Source: Zancudomyces culisetae
Lineage: Eukaryota > Kickxellomycota > Harpellomycetes > Harpellales > Legeriomycetaceae
Assembly: GCA_001969505.1 (NCBI GenBank)
Contig: LSSK01000358.1
Location: forward strand, 1 to 15,986
Direction of reading: 5' to 3'
DNA: 15,986 nucleotides
Shown: in pieces, positions 6,901 through 15,061 of the stretch
Layout of the letters: every line of letters begins with the position of its first letter
How positions within the stretch are numbered: position 1 is the stretch's first letter
Notes under the pieces: model-generated
What the model was told of the DNA's origin: nothing
What the model saw: the letters and a program-made list of their open reading frames with translations, nothing else
Database searches by the model: none
Made by a program: the position numbers and the translations under genes

Positions 6901-9042
6901 AGATCCCAGTGTCATATTCTTTTGTACTCCCATCTCCATCTTGCTACTACTACTACCACTGATATTACCACCACCACCACCACTACCACTATTATTATTA
7001 TTATTACCTTGTCCTCCACTTTCCGAAACAGACACCAATGCCAAATTAATATTCAACCGCGATGGCTTTGCTATCCTACTCTTTGCCTCCAATTGCTCTC
7101 TCTTTAGTCGAATCACCTCTTGCAAAAATGGCGATGTTGTCTTTACCAAAAGCTCTTGAATCTCCTCAGATACCGCATCTCGGTTCTTCTCCAAAAACCC
7201 ATCTATCGTATACGTCACATCACACGCATAATGCCTAACTGTAAATTCTGGACTCTGGAATCTCGGTCTCATAAAATAGTCGCTTGGCTTTGTACGCTTT
7301 ACCACACCCATCGCCCCTGTTCCGTTCCCCTCTTGATGTTCGTTTTTCCTACCTCCCATATTCGTCTCTGAAAATTGTACATACATTCTCTCAAGTGCCT
7401 TTTTATCCGTTCCTTGCTTAAGCCGTGACTCCTCATCTATAATCGATAACAATCCCATCCTCCCCTCAATAAGCTCAATACAATGCTGGTTGTCATTAAA
7501 CTCTATAAACGTCCAATTCGCCAACTCCTCCCGTTGGTATTCATCTTGCTCCAACTTGAATACATGCTTGTTGAAATGCTGCTGTAACTTTTCGTTGGCA
7601 TAGTTAATACAAAATTGCTCAAACGAATTCATTTTGAAATGCTCAAATCCATATATATCCAACACCCCTATAAAATTGCTTGTACTATCGCTATTGTCCT
7701 GAATTGCCCGATTAATCTCCCCAACTATCCACTCAAACAACCGCAAATATATATACTTGGTTATCGAATCTCTAACCACCATCGCACTCGCCGCATCCAG
7801 ATTCGTTATAATCTTCTCCGTCTTTGCTTTAATCAGCTTCTTGGTCATCCATTTCGCTAGCTGCCCCTTATCCAGTCCCAACAACTCCGCCATCTTGTTG
7901 AATGCTTCATCTTGCTCATTTATCCGTGCTCCTCCCCTCCCCACCTCCGTTATCTTCACATCCCCTATATACAATAATCCCGCTAGTACTCGGAATATGC
8001 TTTTTCGTTTTTCTTCATCCATCCCCAAAAGCCCCAACGCTTGACACGTTGTTTCAAATTCATTCGCATCATCTACCCCTGGTATCGCTCCACTATTCTC
8101 CCCTCCCTGACTAGTGTAATACATATCCTGCCATCTCTTATTCAGCCCAATCTCCTCCTTTTCTTCCTGTCTCAACCCTCCCAACAACTGGTAAAATATG
8201 TGATAGTTTCTCTCCTCTTTCGGCTGATATACCAACCTGGATCGCTCCAACAAATACGTCCTAATAAACGCCCCAACTATCTTGTGCTTTGATGAAAATT
8301 GTATTTCCAGGTACTTTCCAAACCTTGATGAATTGTCATTTCTTGTTGTTCTTGCATTTCCAAACGATTCCAATATCGGATTTGTTGCCAATATCATCTG
8401 CTCCGTCTTACTCATCTCCTTACCTGACCCATTAACATCCCCTCCATCGTCGTGCGCTGTAGCAAAATACCTCATAATATACTTTGCACTCACTGTTTTC
8501 CCCGCTCCTGATTCTCCTGATACTATTATTGTCTGGTTTTTTTCCTCCCTCACCATCCCTTGGTACGCATTTTCTGCTATCGCAAATAAATGTGGCTCCA
8601 ACTCTCCTTTCGTCCGTCCTGCATACGCCCGCAGTATATCATTCGAATATAGCTGAACTCGCGCAAATGGATTTATTGCCACCAAAATTATCCCTGAATA
8701 TGTATATATATTCTGCATCTTATACCGTGTCTTCAGATTGTGCAGCACTGCTGGTTCGTGCAGATGTGACAGATTCGTCAAATCATCAACCCCCTCAAGC
8801 ACTGGTGGATTACATGGTGGTGGTAATTCCTTTTTTCTATCCGTGAACACCTCTCTAAACGTAGCTGAAAATATCTGCTCCTTTTCACCTGGTCCCACCA
8901 ACTGCAATTCTATTTGCTGCTCCTTCGAATCTATATTACTAGACGCTATAGTTGCCTGAACCCATACTTCCTTGTCATCTTGTACATATACCTTTGCTCC
9001 CCGTTTATACGCACTGAGTATTTCTGTTATTTCCACTGTCAT
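3979..9042 (-). CDS. Class V myosin heavy chain (Myo2/myosin V family)
   Basis: This is an actin-based processive motor for vesicle and organelle transport. The start is the ATG at 9042-9040 (MTVEITEILSAYKRGAKVYVQ), which places the N-terminal SH3-like fold about 15 residues in. The open frame continues 47 codons further upstream but has no ATG there, beginning at a TTG. The protein is 1687 residues, and landmarks are numbered from this Met. P-loop GESGAGKT is at 176-183, switch I NDNSSRFGK at 235-243, switch II DIYGFE at 462-467, actin-binding loop 2 near 653-710, and the conserved thiol helix CGVLETIRISCAG at 761-773. Six IQ motifs start near 846, 869, 894, 917, 942 and 965, with the alternating 23/25 spacing typical of class V. 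A coiled coil covers about 986-1148, a low-complexity linker 1153-1290, and the globular cargo tail 1293-1670 with the DIL hallmark RRNFCSWKRGMQIQYN. Yeast Myo2 is about 1570 residues, so this one is longer, mainly in loop 2 and the linker. No intron was seen over 5 kb. Confidence 0.97.
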   Translation of the reverse strand: MTVEITEILSAYKRGAKVYVQDDKEVWVQATIASSNIDSKEQQIELQLVGPGEKEQIFSATFREVFTDRKKELPPPCNPPVLEGVDDLTNLSHLHEPAVLHNLKTRYKMQNIYTYSGIILVAINPFARVQLYSNDILRAYAGRTKGELEPHLFAIAENAYQGMVREEKNQTIIVSGESGAGKTVSAKYIMRYFATAHDDGGDVNGSGKEMSKTEQMILATNPILESFGNARTTRNDNSSRFGKYLEIQFSSKHKIVGAFIRTYLLERSRLVYQPKEERNYHIFYQLLGGLRQEEKEEIGLNKRWQDMYYTSQGGENSGAIPGVDDANEFETTCQALGLLGMDEEKRKSIFRVLAGLLYIGDVKITEVGRGGARINEQDEAFNKMAELLGLDKGQLAKWMTKKLIKAKTEKIITNLDAASAMVVRDSITKYIYLRLFEWIVGEINRAIQDNSDSTSNFIGVLDIYGFEHFKMNSFEQFCINYANEKLQQHFNKHVFKLEQDEYQREELANWTFIEFNDNQHCIELIEGRMGLLSIIDEESRLKQGTDKKALERMYVQFSETNMGGRKNEHQEGNGTGAMGVVKRTKPSDYFMRPRFQSPEFTVRHYACDVTYTIDGFLEKNRDAVSEEIQELLVKTTSPFLQEVIRLKREQLEAKSRIAKPSRLNINLALVSVSESGGQGNNNNNSGSGGGGGNISGSSSSKMEMGVQKNMTLGSAFRQSLLQLMSTITSTETHYIRCIKPNEAKEAWKMDSQMILSQLRACGVLETIRISCAGYPSRMPKVDFLKRYSILAPEVKNQDSLDSAVRYIAENMIVDASKYQVGLTKVFFRASVLAHLERLRAEKINNAALVIQRNYKRYVARTRYLEQLRSAKIIMNSLRSYVARKRLEKLQKENAVWMIQSLARRYMARKVMNERYQAMVKIVSLVKGYLSRVRVLNLRQNIAAAQIQRIARGYLGRKLWKKELSAIVRLQSIYRMRNSKRTLRLLKSEAKSVEHFKSVSFKLESRLVDCTRQLQAQEIENSKLSKKCLDLEADVSKWRLKFDESVVKFDEFKKDSDQTLADASNKYDLDLKAVKKDLALLSKANSQLTDEMATLNELLSASKQSTSDLQLQLDNLVSSSDAERASLTEKIDELTARLKEADAQLEYYKERYTGLGKPLDASHNPAILMQPPVRKPSGNDSWKWDSHMNSGYERLSRDLDTQVPHIINPDSSTTIAGMTREDSRRIKGPDDSTNIVGSDSSPTQYDSQLYTNPNANANPNLNTSSNPALNGSLQYSEPDFMDGEFVLRTEEEAYNMLESDDGLISEVLTELIGNLNIPLPSLDTEYSPAEILFPSHLIGLCVIKMFQFNLSSRIEKLLMACIALIQKKTMNFESDFLAAFWLSNVFELLSIVKTSMTERISNSPDYAKSENAMNESVQFLESLLSDIYFGWVKNLQRRFIKLIVPAVVENEALPGFTTSDSSFFNRIMGSVNKDSSIKIENILNFFNNVWRIMEFYYVDIAIMQQIFSELLCTIGITAFNNIVMRRNFCSWKRGMQIQYNLTRIEEWCKAHSVSDNTKNLDRLLQLVKLLQLPKSTKQDIDVIFEACDLLNPAQIKKLLSIYSVSDYENPILSPVMPEIARRAAESEKSDNIFLDTNDMNDQVLYLTARKVTIIETLIPFNLRLIRLRALVECQTEHYYFENDDEYYQ
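5260..5292 (-). repeat. In-frame CAAATN/CAAACC hexamer repeat in the myosin tail linker
   Basis: The minus strand carries AAT-CCA/GCA/CTA type units encoding NPNANANPNLN, residues about 1251-1261, between the coiled coil and the globular tail. The units match the CA-rich hexamers of the spacer at 3036-3362 in style. Confidence 0.8.
6943..7005 (-). repeat. Asn/Gly/Ser trinucleotide expansion in myosin loop 2
   Basis: Runs of AAT, GGT and AGT codons encode NNNNNSGSGGGGG and SGSSSS around residues 680-700. The position is loop 2, the flexible actin-contacting surface loop between the upper and lower 50-kDa subdomains. The insertion is neutral in charge. Confidence 0.88.
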
Positions 9043-9120
9043 GCTTATTTTATGTATCAACTGTGTTTCTTTTTGTAAAGACTTGTAATGTCTCTCTATT
9101 TCACCCTTCCTAACGTTTTT

Positions 9121-9180
9121 TTTTTCCACCTTTATCTCTATACCTCTCTTTTCTTTTCTTTTTCCTTTTTCCTTTTCTTT
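9121..9180. repeat. Polypyrimidine tract in the myosin leader region
   Basis: The plus strand is almost wholly T and C, so the myosin leader RNA would be A/G-rich. It lies 80-140 bp upstream of the ATG. It keeps the myosin frame open as Lys/Glu codons, but without an ATG. Confidence 0.75.
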
Positions 9181-9204
9181 CAAGTTGTGTTTTTGGATAA
9201 AGAT

Positions 9205-9225
9205 TTACCAAGACAAAATTCTCAT
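9205..9225 (-). promoter_or_regulatory. Possible short upstream ORF of the myosin gene
   Basis: The minus strand reads ATG AGA ATT TTG TCT TGG TAA, six codons plus stop, about 163 nt upstream of the chosen start. It matters only if the transcript begins further upstream, which the sequence does not settle. Confidence 0.2.
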
Positions 9226-9740
9226 CTCTGCCAATATCCTTTATTTTTCTTTTATCCGACAAGGTTTTTATTTATTTATTCCAATGACCTTTTGAAGCTT
9301 TTCAATATTAGTACCAGTAGAACCCAACTCCCCAGTCACTTATTTGTGCGTTTGTTACCGTTTATTGTTAGTTTTATTTTATCTTTTGTTTTGTTGTTCC
9401 AATAGATACCAATTAAAATCGGCAACTGTTACTCTTTTACTATAATAATAAAAAAGGCTTCTCTCTTTTCTCCTTCCCCTCCTTAATACTTTTAATATCT
9501 TTATGATTAAAAGAAAATATAAAGTATGTGTAAATGTTAATATAGCATTGAATTCAAGGTTTATTTTTTATTTCCAACTTTTTTTTACTTAATTTTCTCA
9601 CTCTCAAATTCAACCTCTACACATGAAGTTTTTTTTTTTAGTATTTGTGCAAGTGTAAATAATAATAATAATAAACAGAGTTTTATAATCGAACTCTTGT
9701 TTAATCGGTTTTACGAGATAGTGGGGATGAGTGGTGTGAT

Positions 9741-9790
9741 GAGGGGAGGAGGAGGAGGAGGAAGTCAAAGATGAAGAGGAGGAGGAGCAG
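9741..9790. repeat. GGA/AGG purine repeat
   Basis: GGA trinucleotides at about 9744-9762 and again at 9774-9788 are separated by a short AAGTCAAAGATGAAG-type spacer. The block is strongly purine-rich on the plus strand. Confidence 0.7.
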
Positions 9791-10544
9791 GATTTGCGCT
9801 CGTAATTTTACTATTTTGAAATTACAATAAAAACATAAATATAAATTACTGATTTTTTTGCATTTCAGCAAATGTGCCTGAAAAAGAAACAGGGATTTGC
9901 TTAATGTTCATAAAATCTTGTCGCCAATTATCCAGAAATTAGAGTAAATCTAGCTAAATTCTCACCTTTATTTTGGTGTCTGTCTTGCAATTTTATTTTT
10001 ATTTTTACTTTTTTACTCTTTTACTTTTTTATTTTTACTTTTACTTTTGCTCTTATCTAAACACTTTAAGTTTACCCAGCTAATCGTATCTAATTATTTT
10101 TTTTTACTATTACCCGTCAAATACTAAAACAATCAGCACTATTCAAAATAATCCAAAAACCGAGATTACCAAGGAATGTTTAAGAGTGACTGTGAAAAAT
10201 GAAACGGATTAATATCACTTTGACCAAAACAAAAATATTAACTGGTAAAAACATTACTAACAAGGTCATCTTTTAGTTTTTTTGTAACCATAACCATCTC
10301 AAAAACTAAGCTAACGGAAAAAATAATAATATAATAGCATTAATAACATTAATAGCAATAATAGCAATAATAGCCCTTTGTAATGTTTTTGTACTTTTTT
10401 TTTTGAAACCGTGTATCGGTATTCATAGTCCAGTCTTGAAAATGTTCAAAAAAAAACTATCTACACCAATGGAATCAAAAGAACCCTGTTAATGTTCATT
10501 ATCTACAATTATTCCTATTTAGCAGCTATTTCGCAAGCATTAAT

Positions 10545-10560
10545 TAGAACAATTGTTCTA
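10545..10560. other. 16-bp perfect palindrome
   Basis: TAGAACAATTGTTCTA is self-complementary over all 16 bases. It could be a binding site for a dimeric regulator or chance. It is 1.5 kb from the myosin start and 3.2 kb from the membrane-protein start. Confidence 0.6.
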
Positions 10561-10785
10561 TATCTTGAACACTAACAAAATAATTAAATAGTCCCCGGTT
10601 TTAAAATAGTTCTAAATACTCCTTTCCCAAATATTAACATAAAAAAATAAATTTTTTTTAGTTTTTTTTTCCATTTTCAATTAACATTTCCAATCTCAAT
10701 CTCAATTTCAATTTCCTTAATAAAGCCCGACAGATAAAAATTAATATGAGTTTGGGAAATGAAAATATGAGATTTGAACAACATT

Positions 10786-10824
10786 AAAATAAAATAAAAT
10801 AAAATAAAATAAAATAAAATAAAA
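10786..10824. repeat. (AAAAT)7 pentanucleotide array
   Basis: Seven perfect AAAAT units followed by a short A run. It uses the same unit as the array at 3956. Confidence 0.9.
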
Positions 10825-11098
10825 ACTTTCAAGAATGGAATGTATGTGTGTACTGTAAGAATTTAAGGTTTTCTGGAAAAAAATTATACGTACACATTTC
10901 TAAAAGTATATTCTGAAATATTAACGGGAAAAAAATAATATACCAGTATTAGTAATGGTAAAAATTGCTAAATGTAAATTTTATCCATCAACATGCTACT
11001 TGTAACATTTGCTGTAATTATGTATTAATGAGCAAAAAAAAAACAAATCAAATATATTAAACTAAGCAAACAAAATCTTGTTTCTCCTTAACATACCT

Positions 11099-11123
11099 CC
11101 CCCTCCCCCTCCCCCCTCTTCCC
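11099..11123 (-). other. G-quadruplex motif on the minus strand
   Basis: The plus strand has C5-T-C5-T-C6-TCTT-C3, so the minus strand offers four G-tracts with loops of 4, 1 and 1 nt. The pyrimidine tract continues to about 11160, which also makes the site capable of triplex formation. Confidence 0.7.
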
Positions 11124-11990
11124 TTTTTTTGTTCTCTTTTTCTTTTTCTCCCTTAACTCTTAATCCTTGCTTCTTACCCCCCTTACCCTCCCCATTCCCC
11201 TTCCTTCCTTTAAACCAAAAAAAGAGAAACTGAATCTCAAATCTGCTTAAAACAGAGAAATCAAAGCACATTAATTGGAATAACCAACCTCACTTTTTAG
11301 ATAAACCTCTAAACAAAATAATAATAATAATAATAGCGTGTGTTTTTTTTAGAGCTGGGTTCAATCTCATTTCAAGTATACCCACAGGATAATTTATGCC
11401 TTGGAATTGGTCAATATGCATATACAACAGAAACAAATAAAAACATATATTATTATATAAATAATACAAAAAAAAAAGATGTATTACAATTACAAAACTT
11501 GTGTATATTCTGATTCGGTTATGGTTACCCAGTTTAGTATTCTGCATTCTAATCTTGCAATTGCCAACTAGTAAAACAACTAGAAAGCAAAAATCTTTAC
11601 AATTATCTATTTACATTTTATTCATTATTAGATTTTGTATTACCGGAAAAAAGTATACAAATTATATTAAAAAAAGAATAAAGAATGGGTATAAAGTGCA
11701 AATGTAAAATAAGTGTAAATGTAAATGTAAAACTCCGATGTATGGATAAAAGTAAATAGAGTGGTGGTGGAAAGGAGTAAAGTGAGGGATCAAAATGATA
11801 AAGTAGAGTAATATAATGATATGTTGATTGAGTTTGTTGTAAAACTCAATGTTTTAACCAGACATTGATCAATATTACACAAATTAGATACGAAAAAATA
11901 AAGTCAAGTACAACTGTTGGTTAAGTAAGAAAAGGGGTGGTTGAGAATAAGTGAGTGAGTGAGTGTGTGTGTGTGTTAGGAAAAAACGAG

Positions 11991-12039
11991 TGGGAAAGAA
12001 AAAGGGATAGGGAAAGGGAAAAGGAAAAGGAAAGGGAAA
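11991..12039. repeat. Polypurine tract
   Basis: G/A-only runs of AAAGGG and AAAAGG type, broken by a single T. A (GTGA)n/(GT)n stretch at 11950-11977 precedes it. Confidence 0.7.
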
Positions 12040-12192
12040 CAGCAAATTAATTCGAGATGGATGTTAATGATGCAAGATGTGAACCAAGCCATCCACATCA
12101 CATGAGCTTGTAACCAAGTAATATGTACTCTGAGCTAATATATTTTGAATATTTGTAACATTAAAAAGATCTTTTTTTAAAAAAGGGAAGAA

Positions 12193-12230
12193 GGGGAGGT
12201 AGAGGGGTAGAGGGGTAGAGGGGTAGAGGG
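12193..12230 (+). repeat. (GTAGAGGG)n octamer array with G-quadruplex potential
   Basis: G-tracts at 12193-12196, 12204-12207, 12212-12215, 12220-12223 and 12228-12230 are joined by TAGA loops. Three to four near-perfect 8-bp units meet the usual quadruplex pattern. Confidence 0.8.
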
Positions 12231-12336
12231 AAGAATGTGAATTAAAAAATAAGAAATAGAAACAAAGCTATAAACCTCTTTAATATTAGTTTAAAAAGCA
12301 GATCACATTTTGGTTATATGTTTTCTTTTTTTTTAA

Positions 12337-12365
12337 ATATATATATATATATATATGTATATATT
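12337..12365. repeat. (TA)n dinucleotide tract
   Basis: About ten uninterrupted AT dinucleotides, then TG, then more TA. Confidence 0.85.
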
Positions 12366-12568
12366 AAAGCTCGTTGATAATAATATTCTATAATATAATA
12401 ATGAGATGATGGTAGTATTAAATGGGATCAAAGAAACCGCCCTAATTACAAAATGAAAACTAGATTAAATACATATCTTTGGATAAATAATAAGTGTTGT
12501 GAATATAAAAGACGATCTCTATTTATGGTTTCTAATAGTTTTACTAATAAAACAAAAATTAAAATAAT

Positions 12569-12588
12569 GGTTAACCGGGGGGTTATCC
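12569..12588. other. Short hairpin with GGGG loop
   Basis: GGTTAACC (12569-12576) and GGTTATCC (12581-12588) flank GGGG. They are near-identical direct repeats and, because the unit is almost palindromic, also pair as an 8-bp stem with one T-T mismatch. Confidence 0.45.
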
Positions 12589-12843
12589 TTTAGACTAGTG
12601 GATATAAAATGATATGAAAAATAAAGCAAAATACTATAACAATGGTATATATATTTATTTCAGTCCTATCTATATATACATTGGCGCAAAAACAAGCTTG
12701 TTATATTAACAAAATTGGTAAGAAATATTCGTATAAAAGAGTTGCGAATATGGCATATTGCAAATAAAGCAAATAAAAAAAAGGACAATGGAAAAATAAA
12801 TAGACAAAAGCATGAATTCTGAAAAGATGATTAGAAATGGAGA

Positions 12844-12884
12844 GGGGAGGGTAGGGTAGGGGAGGGGTTTATGAGGGAGGAGGG
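12844..12884 (+). other. G-quadruplex motif on the plus strand
   Basis: G-tracts at 12844-47, 12849-51, 12854-56, 12859-62 and 12864-67 are separated by loops of 1 or 2 nt (A or TA). Further tracts follow at 12875-77 and 12882-84. This is the strongest quadruplex pattern in the window, about 870 bp upstream of the membrane-protein ATG. Confidence 0.8.
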
Positions 12885-13064
12885 AGTGAAATGGGTAGAG
12901 AATTTCCATTACCAAAATTACATCAAGAGAGAAACTGTTATAAAATATAAAAATATGTTAAACTAAAAAGTTCAAAAATCAATACATTATTATTTTGAAA
13001 GTGCGAGTGGTGAGGTGGGAGTGGTGGGGGGGGAAATTGAATAGGCGAAAAATCTAAATGCGTC

Positions 13065-13092
13065 TACGTTTACGTTTACGTTTACATTTACG
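13065..13092. repeat. (TTTACG)n hexanucleotide array
   Basis: About four and a half TACGTT/TACATT units, one with a G-to-A change. Confidence 0.8.
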
Positions 13093-13468
13093 TGAAAATA
13101 AAATTATGGGTTAAATAAAATAATTTTAGACGGGGTTTATTTTTAGAAACATGTGTAATTACCGATTTCTATTGAATGAATAAATAAACCCAAATCCATC
13201 ACCCAAACCCAAATTCATTGCTCAAATATATTTTATTTCACAAAGTATTTTATACTCGAGTATTTAATTCCCGATCCATAAGTTGTGGTTAGCACGGCAA
13301 TTTAAAGAGTTGAAGTTTTAAAAATATAACAAGTAAAATAAAACGTTTAGAAATGCTTTGGAAGAAAAAAACTGGATTAAAATGGTTCTATTTTTTTTTA
13401 ATATTGCTTTATTAGCTTTATGATAATAATCCCATTAATGTTTGAATGGTAAAGTGTATGTGTTTATG

Positions 13469-13496
13469 TATAGTATAGTATAGTATAGTATAGTAT
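13469..13496. repeat. (TAGTA)5 pentanucleotide array
   Basis: Five perfect TAGTA units, followed by a partly degenerate copy after a GTTG interruption. Confidence 0.85.
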
Positions 13497-13613
13497 GTTG
13501 TATAGTATAATTTTATTGAAAAAATAAACGCTAAATCATCATTACAAGCACTAAGCTCTTTATCTTTTTCTTGTGTATACCTTTTGTTCTATACTGCTAA
13601 TCTTATATAATAT

Positions 13614-13621
13614 TATAAAAG
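13614..13621 (+). promoter_or_regulatory. Possible TATA box of the membrane-protein gene
   Basis: TATAAAAG, a canonical TATA sequence, lies 118-125 bp upstream of the ATG at 13739. The spacing is reasonable for a fungal promoter, but the surrounding DNA is AT-rich. Confidence 0.4.
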
Positions 13622-13738
13622 AATTGGAAAGAAATAAAATAAAAGAAAAGAAAAGAATCTACAAAAGGTCGAGAAGGGAAAAGCAAAAAAGTAAAACATC
13701 AAGAATTTAATACTAGAAAAAAAAAATATACAAGGTAA

Positions 13739-15061
13739 ATGGGTAAAATAGACCAGATAGTTCAGGGAATAGTACTGGGATGTACAACAACAGTCGACTT
13801 TATAAAAACAGACTTGCTTGCAAAGACTACTACCAACCACCACCAAGGCCAAGGCCAAGACCAAGACCAAGACCAAGACGACCACAAAACTGATAAAGGA
13901 AAACAAGAAAATGATGATAATGGTATAAGGAGTAAGAGGGTGGCGGAGTTACTCCGAATGATATACATTTCAGTAATGGCACACTCGGTCGGGTACCTAC
14001 TGCTGAATGCAGTACCATACGTTGCGTTACACATCCTGTATGCAATAACGCTGTCTGCACTAACAGGTACCACTCCGAGACGTGACCACGCCATTGCACT
14101 ATCGACAATAGCGGGGATGTTCCACGAAACAGTCAATATGTATGCACCGTTGGCAATTGCGGAACTTGTGACACGAATTGGGCATACGTGTTATGAAAGT
14201 ATATTCTATGCGCGGTTGGGTAGGCTGGATCCCCGGTATTGCTGGGAACTACAGCATAACCGCAGCGAGATCCCTATAGAAGATGAGGAGGACGCAGGCG
14301 AAGAGGAAACGAGTGATGTGGGATATTACATGGTGGTTTCGAGAGAGATTGAGTATACGGTAAAAACGAGCGTCCAGCGGTTTATGCTTATGTTTTTTAT
14401 TTCAACTATGGTTGGAATCTTTCCAACAGCAATAGTCGGAGAAAACACAGGCTTTGTAGTCACAGGAATACTAATTATTCCAATAGTTATGGTAATATTG
14501 TTCCGTCGGTACATTGAACTGGTGCTGCTTGTGGTGATTCCGGTGGTTGCTGTAGGGCTAGGAATTGTGGTTCTTACGGGTGCCCCGCCATCGCCAGCAG
14601 CACATGCGGGATCGTCATCGGCAGCATCACCACTGACATCGCCATTTTCACTGTCTGAAGCACCACCACTTGTATTTTCATCACTAGAAAATTCAGCAAC
14701 TACACAAAGCTTGAGCAAGTCAATGTTCTCACTCGGGTACGAAACCAAAAACAATAACATCGAACTGGTCCGCACAATACTGGTACATCTGTTTGTGTAC
14801 GCATGCAGTATTCGCGAGATCAGTCTCAACTACCTGCGACCATACCTCCGCAAGACAATCCTGGCACGGTACGAGCAGGCTACGATGATTAGCCAGAACA
14901 TGTATGTGTTGATAGGATTTGGTTCAGTGTTTTATGTCGCAAACGCAGTGCTCCCAATGTATTTGAGTGTGATTTTGTACACTATTGGATTTGCGGGAAT
15001 TTCAGACTTTGTTATCAAGTACATTAAACCTCTAGAAGTCGAAAAAACTAGAAAAAAATAA
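13739..15061 (+). CDS. Multi-pass membrane protein of unknown function
   Basis: This is a complete 440-residue frame from ATG 13739 to TAA 15061 without an intron. I do not recognise the family. Residues 1-66 are hydrophilic and carry a Gln-Gly/Gln-Asp repeat (37-48) and a Lys/Asp-rich stretch. Likely membrane segments are 75-109 (long, possibly two passes), 117-147 (amphipathic to hydrophobic), 215-233, 238-255, 259-281, 343-358 and 387-422 (probably two). An acidic loop (EDEEDAGEEE, 181-190) sits between the second and third groups. A Ser/Ala/Pro-rich, low-complexity loop fills about 282-340. The C-terminus ends KTRKK, which only loosely resembles a KxKxx ER-retrieval signal. Codons are GC-richer than the flanks, as in the other genes, which supports genuine coding. 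It converges with the KH gene, with stop codons about 150 bp apart, and diverges from myosin across 4.7 kb. Transporter, ER-shaping or wall-related roles are all open. Confidence 0.88.
   Translation: MGKIDQIVQGIVLGCTTTVDFIKTDLLAKTTTNHHQGQGQDQDQDQDDHKTDKGKQENDDNGIRSKRVAELLRMIYISVMAHSVGYLLLNAVPYVALHILYAITLSALTGTTPRRDHAIALSTIAGMFHETVNMYAPLAIAELVTRIGHTCYESIFYARLGRLDPRYCWELQHNRSEIPIEDEEDAGEEETSDVGYYMVVSREIEYTVKTSVQRFMLMFFISTMVGIFPTAIVGENTGFVVTGILIIPIVMVILFRRYIELVLLVVIPVVAVGLGIVVLTGAPPSPAAHAGSSSAASPLTSPFSLSEAPPLVFSSLENSATTQSLSKSMFSLGYETKNNNIELVRTILVHLFVYACSIREISLNYLRPYLRKTILARYEQATMISQNMYVLIGFGSVFYVANAVLPMYLSVILYTIGFAGISDFVIKYIKPLEVEKTRKK
13843..13878 (+). repeat. (CCAAGR)6 in-frame hexanucleotide repeat
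   Basis: Two CCAAGG and four CCAAGA units encode QGQGQDQDQDQD in the N-terminal hydrophilic region of the membrane protein (residues about 36-47). The hexamer period keeps the frame whatever the copy number. Confidence 0.92.

Larger units (their letters stand above)
9043..13738. other. 4.7-kb divergent intergenic region without a recognisable gene
   Basis: This region separates the divergently transcribed myosin and membrane-protein genes. All open frames in it are short and low-complexity. I saw no tRNA, rRNA or spliced coding exon. It contains many A/T homopolymers, AT-rich penta- and hexamers, GA-rich and G-rich blocks, and short palindromes. It presumably holds both promoters. A long non-coding transcript or a fast-evolving spliced gene cannot be excluded by eye. 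Confidence 0.65.

Noticed and set aside
9043-9183. N-terminal extension of the myosin
   Set aside because: It begins at TTG, contains no ATG, is purine-tract sequence, and lies outside the normal class V N-terminus.
11062-11271. Small minus-strand frame with poly-Gly and Lys/Glu
   Set aside because: It is low-complexity translation of a pyrimidine tract; no conserved-looking sequence and no promoter evidence.
11345-11370. tRNA T-arm-like sequence (GGTTCAATCTC)
   Set aside because: No matching acceptor stem, anticodon arm or D arm was found around it.
9043-13738. Transposon or retroelement in the large gap
   Set aside because: No terminal inverted or long direct repeats, transposase or reverse-transcriptase motifs were visible in any frame.
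14326-14829. 167-codon minus-strand frame
   Set aside because: It is antisense to the membrane-protein gene; codon pattern and hydropathy support the plus strand.
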